Source: Lineus longissimus
Taxonomy: Eukaryota > Nemertea > Pilidiophora > Heteronemertea > Lineidae
DNA length: 60,000 bases
NCBI RefSeq assembly: GCF_910592395.1
Contig: NC_088325.1
Coordinates: forward strand, 15,566,109-15,626,108
Direction of reading: 5' to 3'
Made by a program: the position numbers and the translations under genes. The notes beneath the pieces are model-generated. The model had not been told where the DNA came from. It saw only the letters and a program-made list of their open reading frames with translations, and did not search any database. Position 1 is the first letter of the stretch. Every line of letters starts with the position of its first letter. This document shows, in pieces, positions 55,401 through 60,000 of this stretch.

Positions 55401-58400
55401 GGCTTCAGACCTGCTCCCTGATGAAGAACAGAGAGGAATACTGGCCAAACGTCAGCACCCGGCCCACAAAGCTCTAGAGGGTACTATGACAGAACTTTCT
55501 AGGAATTCGTCACTGGAAACAAACCGACTGTGTGGCATACAACCCTGAAGGCAGAAGAAGAGGTCGCCCACCTTTGCCTGCATGTCCATCTTCTCTTGTT
55601 GTTTGCCCTCCACCTTCGCTGCCAGGACGTTCTCACGTTTCTCAAACTCCTTCAGCAGGACTAACTCCTCGAACAAGGTCACATGACGCAGGTCAGCATT
55701 CTTCATAATCACGTCCAGTTTGAATTTCTCGTGACGTAGAACATGGAGCTCGGCGTCGAATGTTTGCAGGAGGTTGGAAACTCGATCGAGGAGAGATTCT
55801 TGCTCGTATTTCAGTCTGAAAGAGAAACGGGACACCATTGATTCAAGCAGATATTCCATTGCCTCATTCTGATCTGGCAGCCTCATTCTAATCTGGCAGC
55901 CTCATTCTAATCTGGCAGCCTCATTCTGATCTGACAGCCTCATTCTGACCTGACAGCCTCATTCTGATCTGACAGCCTCATTCTGATCTGACAGTAGTAG
56001 AACTGACCCCAGGTTGATGCAGTTGAAATGGTAAGTGAAATGGTCAACATAGGAAAATAATACCAGTCAACAAGCCTACTAAATACCATGTCCAGTCCAG
56101 GAGGATGAGACCCAAGACAATCAGTTTCAAAGATCTGGTAAAAAGCACACGCTCCTCCTTACTTGATTTGTTCAACCTTCCTCAGTTTAATCTCGAGCGA
56201 TGTCAACTCTACCTCCTGTGTAGGTGCACCTTCCTCCTCGACACTCGCATCACCCAAGATGGTGGACAACGCCGTGCCCTGTTTGGTCGGTGCTTCCATT
56301 ACTGATGTCTGCAACAGATGAGAGGAGATATTAGTGCTTGTTGACATTTTGCTGTTGGCTAATGATTCCTATTCCAAAACGAAGCAGAGTTGAAACGTAA
56401 GCATCATCGACTAAGACGCTCAGTCAGAAAACTCTCGTCTGAACCGACCTGATCGATGAGGAACGTCATCACCAACACTCAACACATACTCAGTCTAGAA
56501 CAGTCACAAAGACACACAGACACTCAAAATGGTTAGTATCAACAGTAAAGCAGACGACATTATTCAGACAAACATCAGAGGGCAAACAATCTGAAATCTA
56601 TAAGTCGCACAGTTTTAGGGGTTTGATAGGGCCAAGAGCAGCTTTTTCTTTCACTGTAACTCCAGCTACAAGTTGACAGCAAATAGGTGCAATGTTTGAA
56701 TATTGTAGTCTATCGTCTGCAGACATGGTGCATCTTGTGATGTATTCTACTGACGCGTGCTTTGTAGAAAGGTTTATACCAAAAGTTTAGGCCCTGAATG
56801 TGTATAATGCGCGACTACATGTGGTGTGTGTGTGAGTGCAGTCTGGTCACTAGGTCAGTAAACCCAACTGGTGCCTAACTGCTGAGGCCCAACGCTCATC
56901 CTGCCTTCGAGGAGACAACTCCCTGGAGAATAACAACACCTCCAAGGGCAGAGAAAGAGCTGATGATTTGAGTGGGATATATGGATTGAAATCAAAGGTT
57001 GAAACTGATAGTTCTCACCAGGAGAATCCCAATCTTGATGACTCTATGGTTCCTAGCTGTATCTAGAAGCGACATATCTCAAGCAAAATGAAGGAAATAA
57101 GCTTGAAAACAGGATAGCACACCACCATGGTCCAACTCAAACCTATTCTAACTTGTTCCTGATCTGTTCACCCTGAACAAATCAGGGGTTGACGTACGCT
57201 ACCTCATTCCCGCAGAGACGAGGGAAACCCCTGACTTCCTCAGGATGACGTCTCGTTAGTAGAAATTGCACATGGAAAATACGCAGTGAACTATTGAACA
57301 TTCTATTCTTAGTTCATCACCAGCTGGTTGATATCAACTGTACACACTCTACTACAGTTTCCTTTCAATGTACAGGAGAATCAAACCAGCTTGGCACGAA
57401 CTGTTCTACACTTCCAACAGTTGATAATCATTTTGTTATAATCTTACTTTGACATTTGAGGCCTGAAATGAAAGTGACGTTAGACGTGAATGTCAAACAA
57501 TTCTACCAGAGCCCGACCGTAATTCATGCAGTGAATACTGTGTCATTGAACCAACATGGGCCAGGTTGTTAAAACAAGTTTGTCACTAACTTGAATCCAG
57601 GAGATAATGCCTAGTTGAGGCTAGTTAATGACATAACTTACTTTAAGAACCAGGCCCTAAGTCCGCAGCACACAATAGGGGGTGCTAGTTATATGGAACC
57701 ATCGTGATGGTGAGAGAACAGTTTCATATCCAAAGATCTAACCGATGACGCACAGAATATCTCGACGTGAACCTGATTGTTCTGCTCATCAACTTCTGTT
57801 TACAAGAAGCCTTCTTCTTGTGAATTCATCAGATGATGATTGGTGAATGTTATACAACTGCATGCAGACATCAGTGAACTTGGAACATTAACGTGAACAT
57901 TAACAAACTTATCATCAATCTGGAATGGAATGGTGCAGGTCATTTGAGAACGTTGAGAACTTTGTGGCCTTGATTCAGTGAACTCAGCCTTCCAGATCAT
58001 TGCCTGCCCAATAGGTGGAGCTGTGTTTGTGTTGATGTCCGGTGACCTTTTCGTCAGACCAGCAGTACTGGTAAAGAAAGAATGCAGTTTTGAACTAAGG
58101 TTGTGGCTCAGTAAAACAGATGTCACATCATGCCTGATCATTGTGCTGTGACTTTCAAAAGAGCCAGACCACAAAAGTCGGCCCATTATGTCATAAGAGC
58201 TCCACCTAGGGGCACAGACCAGGAAAGCATTGAAATGGAAGAGACAAGGCAAACCATCTGCTCCAAGACCACAGAGTGTCATGATTGTTAGAGTGAACCA
58301 GCCAAACAGGGGAGAACTTGACATTAACTTTGAACACTTAAAACGCTTTGTTAGAAAATGAATGTACCGGATTTTGTTTCTTTTTCTGAAATGTAGAAAG

Positions 58401-59868
58401 ACTAAGATTATCAGCAGGTTAAAAGCGGGGTTTCAGTTATCATTGGCGAGTAGCAATACTGGTATCTACCTGAAATCAAACATTATCAAGCGGGTTTATG
58501 GGAGAGATTTCAAACCAAACAACTATCCCTGAGCCCTGCCAAATTATGCAAGGTTGTTTTTAAGGACCGATGCCTGAGGATGAGCAGATGACATCAGAGC
58601 TAAAGACACCATTCTGACATCACATTTAGATCATCCACAAACTGAAATAGTGATCTTGAGTTGGCTAGATGTTTTACCTTTTTTGGTGCGAATGTGCCTG
58701 CTCCCCCGAAGCCAGTGTCGGGTCCCTTCAAAGCCTGCAGTGTCTTCTCCTCCATCTCCTTCTTGAAGCGAAGCAACATCTCCTTCGTATACTCGAGTTT
58801 CCTGCAAATCAAAGATGTCAATTCAAGTGATGGAGTTACTTGGGTCACTACAGGAGACCCCAGATTCTGCCAGTGATGTCATCTTTCAACAAAATCCATC
58901 AATTTTGTACTTAACATTCATTCCAAGGATAAGGTGATTAGCCTTGTGACTTGTGATCTGGCCAAGATTAACACCATCGGTGAACAGGTCTGCAGAGGAC
59001 CACTGCCCCACGAGCAGACGACACTCCCACAATGCACCCCTTCACTTACCTCTCAGGCACCTCATCTTTATGCATCTCTGGTATGTGTGGCAGCGGCTTG
59101 GTAAACTCAGCAGACAGTTTCTTCTGGACTTTAGTAAGTTTGATAACAATCTCCTTAATCTCTTCGATGATTTGTATCTTCTTGTCGCGGAGGGCCAGGA
59201 ATTTCTGGTTGAAGTCGTATTTATGTTGATGAATCTGAAAGAATGATTCACTCATGTCATCAGCTGCTGTTCCCACTAAGTACATTGGTCTGTCTCAACA
59301 AGTATATCACAATGATTGCAGTCTAAAGAAAGCATTGCGTAAGGAGGGACCATCATTTTCAACTTACCAGATCTTTCAAGATCAATAATCTGTTGCGAGC
59401 TTTCTCGGCGTTCATCCTGAGATGATCTGGTACGACGTAATCATCAGCTGTTTTGAGTTTATAGTCGCCCATGTTCTCCTGTGCCTCCCTAATGGCCGCC
59501 ACGTCGGCGGGATCCTCGTAATTATCATCTGGTTTGCTGCCGTAGAGCTCGTTCCACTGGAAGACAGACGGACTATAACTTAGATAGGTCAAAATGAGAA
59601 GTTCCAGTTTTCATCCTAAGACCATGTCAGGAATGGAAAACGCGTTACCATGCCAATGGAAACACTCAAAACAGCTTTAAGTCAACTGTTGAAATGTAAC
59701 CAACCTGGGCTCGTCGCTGCGCCCTCTTTCTCTTCTTCTCCTCAACTTTATTGAGCGCCTTCGTGATACGCTCGCCCATGCTTCCTTTCAGTGTCGTTTT
59801 CACCTTCAAATCAGCGCCGTCGTCCTTGGTCTGGCTCTTGTCATCACCGCCCATCATACCTGACTGAC
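52270..59868 (-). CDS. CFAP44: CFAP44 (WDR52), C-terminal 12 exons; 5' part outside window
   Basis: Component of the axonemal tether/tetherhead complex that links the inner dynein arm f/I1 motor domain to doublet microtubules with CFAP43; loss in humans gives malformed sperm flagella. Twelve exons in perfect phase give about 760 residues ending ALKDEITLLSHKGGHILPPA ... MTQ. Visible features: acidic-basic start; ELYGSKPDDNYEDP and MGDYKLKTADDYVVPDHLRM; long heptad-like coiled coil; an acidic run (DSDDESDEESDDESDW) followed by YDLDVCPPQCEQSLYDN; LNELDVVVTLKLHQIQHI; MMLLKFGRIVDLEKLE. These fit the CFAP44 C-terminal half as I remember it; CFAP43 is the main alternative. The N-terminal WD40 repeats would lie right of the window. 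The full human protein has about 1,850 residues. Assignment is from memory of family motifs, not a search. Confidence 0.78.
52590..52724 (-). CDS. CFAP44 penultimate exon
   Basis: Acceptor CCATTTGCAG, donor GTGAGT; 45 codons in phase 0. Coiled coil: EKIERRKDRITDLIRENTNR then LEQLNMLLGEKKDYEGELDS. Confidence 0.9.
53024..53249 (-). CDS. CFAP44 exon with MMLLKFGRIVDLE
   Basis: Acceptor CCACTTTCCAG, donor GTGAGC; phase 2 in, 0 out. EAKKKHVQLIKDRKLFEKRI then MMLLKFGRIVDLEKLETVTV and NRQLEELKEKLR. Coiled coil with the family's KFGR.VDLE box. Confidence 0.92.
53445..53641 (-). CDS. CFAP44 exon with LNELDVVV
   Basis: Acceptor TTTCCCTTCCAG, donor GTATGT; phase 0 in, 2 out. LEKQQKLNELDVVVTLKLHQ, IQHIINGVLPQDLTTCLVFE, then RRIKELEHEKNLQKKQQK. 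The non-helical INGVLPQDL...LVFE loop interrupts the coiled coil and is characteristic of the family. Confidence 0.92.
53806..54104 (-). CDS. CFAP44 exon with acidic run
   Basis: Acceptor CATGGTAACAG, donor GTCAGT; phase 1 in, 0 out. Starts with an Asp/Glu/Ser-rich run (SDDESDEESDDESDWSDEDE), then GGYDLDVCPPQCEQSLYDN, then coiled coil LREKRLDIEEALSEEKKINE. The acceptor overlaps an X-box-like palindrome, GTTACCATGGAAAC on the plus strand. Confidence 0.92.
54105..54564 (-). other. CFAP44 intron
   Basis: Intron of 460 bases; no repeat or exon noticed. Confidence 0.6.
54565..54751 (-). CDS. CFAP44 exon with basic patch
   Basis: Acceptor CATTTCTCTTCCAG, donor GTGGGT; phase 0 in, 1 out. VVDCQQKLDVKRKDIEKYQE then FAEYLTKVFKKKIKRAKKKT. 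The Lys-rich end directly precedes the acidic exon, giving a sharp charge switch. Confidence 0.9.
54985..55475. repeat. 85-bp minisatellite, 5.7 copies, in a CFAP44 intron
   Basis: GAATAGAGAGGAATACTGGC starts at 55001, 55086, 55171, 55256, 55341 and (as GAACAG) 55426, an exact 85-base period. The internal text includes GACCACAAAGCTCTGGG and GGCTTCAGACCTGCTCCCT. First and last copies read CCTGATGAAGAA, inner copies CCTAATGAAGAA. The intron spans 54752-55571. Confidence 0.95.
55572..55815 (-). CDS. CFAP44 exon, coiled coil
   Basis: Acceptor CTCTTTCAG, donor GTGGGC; phase 2 in, 0 out. LKYEQESLLDRVSNLLQTFD, AELHVLRHEKFKLDVIMKNA, then LRHVTLFEELVLLKEFEKRE. Confidence 0.92.
55862..55995. repeat. 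19-bp minisatellite, 7 copies
   Basis: CCTCATTCTGATCTGGCAG repeats with small changes (TAATCTGG, TGACCTGA) between two CFAP44 exons, 47 bases before the acceptor side of the 55815 exon in gene orientation. Intron 55816-56162. Confidence 0.93.
56163..56308 (-). CDS. CFAP44 exon, linker
   Basis: Acceptor CATCTGTTGCAG, donor GTAAGG; phase 0 in, 2 out. TSVMEAPTKQGTALSTILGD then EVELTSLEIKLRKVEQIK. Acidic linker leading into coiled coil. Confidence 0.88.
56309..58677 (-). other. Large CFAP44 intron (2.4 kb)
   Basis: No exon recognised. Contains a 9-bp inverted repeat TCAGGGGTT/AACCCCTGA (57182-57190, 57226-57234). A 174-codon minus-strand open frame at 57800-58324 lies in it but resembles nothing known and has no matching splice sites. 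Confidence 0.6.
58678..58801 (-). CDS. CFAP44 exon
   Basis: Acceptor TGATTTGCAG, donor GTAAAA; phase 2 in, 0 out. KLEYTKEMLLRFKKEMEEKT then GPDTGFGGAGTFAPKK, a Gly-rich loop. Confidence 0.9.
59050..59234 (-). CDS. CFAP44 exon, coiled coil
   Basis: Acceptor CATTCTTTCAG, donor GTAAGT; phase 0 in, 2 out. IHQHKYDFNQKFLALRDKKI then EIVIKLTKVQKKLSAEFTKP and LPHIPEMHKDEVPER. Confidence 0.93.
59368..59556 (-). CDS. CFAP44 exon with KPDDNYEDP motif
   Basis: Acceptor CTGTCTTCCAG, donor GTAAGT; 63 codons in phase 0. WNELYGSKPDDNYEDPADVA, then MGDYKLKTADDYVVPDHLRM and AEKARNRLLILKDL. The ELY.SKPDD.YEDP and MGDYKLKTA boxes are the main reason for the CFAP44 call. Confidence 0.94.
59705..59868 (-). CDS. 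CFAP44 exon, most upstream in window
   Basis: Acceptor TGTTCCTTCAG, donor GTTGGT; phase 1 in, 0 out. SGMMGGDDKSQTKDDGADLK then GSMGERITKALNKVEEKKRK. The gene continues to the right of the window; the methionines here are internal. Confidence 0.9.
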
Positions 59869-60000
59869 CTGAAGGAACAAGAAAGCCGCAATGGAATCAA
59901 TTGTCAGGATTGACGGCAGTGACGTTGGGGGGATGGAGCTGGTCTGTCTCACAGGGCAAGGTGGTCTAGGTAAAACAGAGTTCAACTGTCAAGTTGTCCC

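Noticed and set aside
57800-58324. 174-codon minus-strand frame in a CFAP44 intron
   Set aside because: No family resemblance, and flanking CFAP44 exons join in phase without it.

Overview
The window is animal nuclear DNA. Both genes are split into many short exons with GT-AG introns, there are many tandem repeats, and one gene is for motile cilia/flagella. The proteins resemble vertebrate ones clearly but not closely, so an invertebrate bilaterian (marine spiralian or invertebrate deuterostome) is likely. I cannot name the species. All exon models below were built by reading splice sites and phases by eye; no transcript was available.

Layout. (1) 1-13.5 kb: no recognisable gene; diverged short tandem duplications and a CpG-containing patch near 5.9 kb that could be a distal 5' exon. 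(2) 13.58-41.25 kb, plus strand: a PX-SH3-RhoGAP gene of the ARHGAP32/ARHGAP33 family, 19 exons whose phases chain without a break into about 2,790 codons. The last exon alone holds 1,987 codons of predicted disordered tail. Two adjacent 77-nt exons (29075-29151 and 29633-29709) encode alternative versions of the same RhoGAP segment and must be mutually exclusive, because including both shifts the frame. A 33-nt in-frame microexon candidate lies between the SH3 and RhoGAP domains. (3) 41.25-43.0 kb: its 3' UTR. (4) 43.12-50.75 kb: a minisatellite of about 112 units of 68 bp, with 66-bp variants, a local four-unit (270 bp) period and kilobase-scale repeated blocks. (5) 51.4-60 kb, minus strand: the last 12 exons (about 760 residues) of a coiled-coil axonemal protein that I identify as CFAP44 (WDR52); its WD40 half lies beyond the right edge. 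The two genes are convergent and the minisatellite sits between their 3' ends.

The genes have no evident functional link: one is a cytoplasmic Rho-family GTPase regulator, the other a dynein-regulatory axonemal protein. Other content: a 212-bp pogo/Tigger-like MITE with TA target duplication, a tRNA-derived SINE relic, a roughly 50-bp inverted repeat, several intronic minisatellites (38, 17, 49, 85 and 19 bp units), G-tracts, and clusters of transcription-factor-like motifs. I found no protein-coding mobile element, CRISPR array, rRNA or tRNA gene. The most interesting items are the mutually exclusive RhoGAP exons and the hierarchical satellite; I did not find a wholly new biological system.
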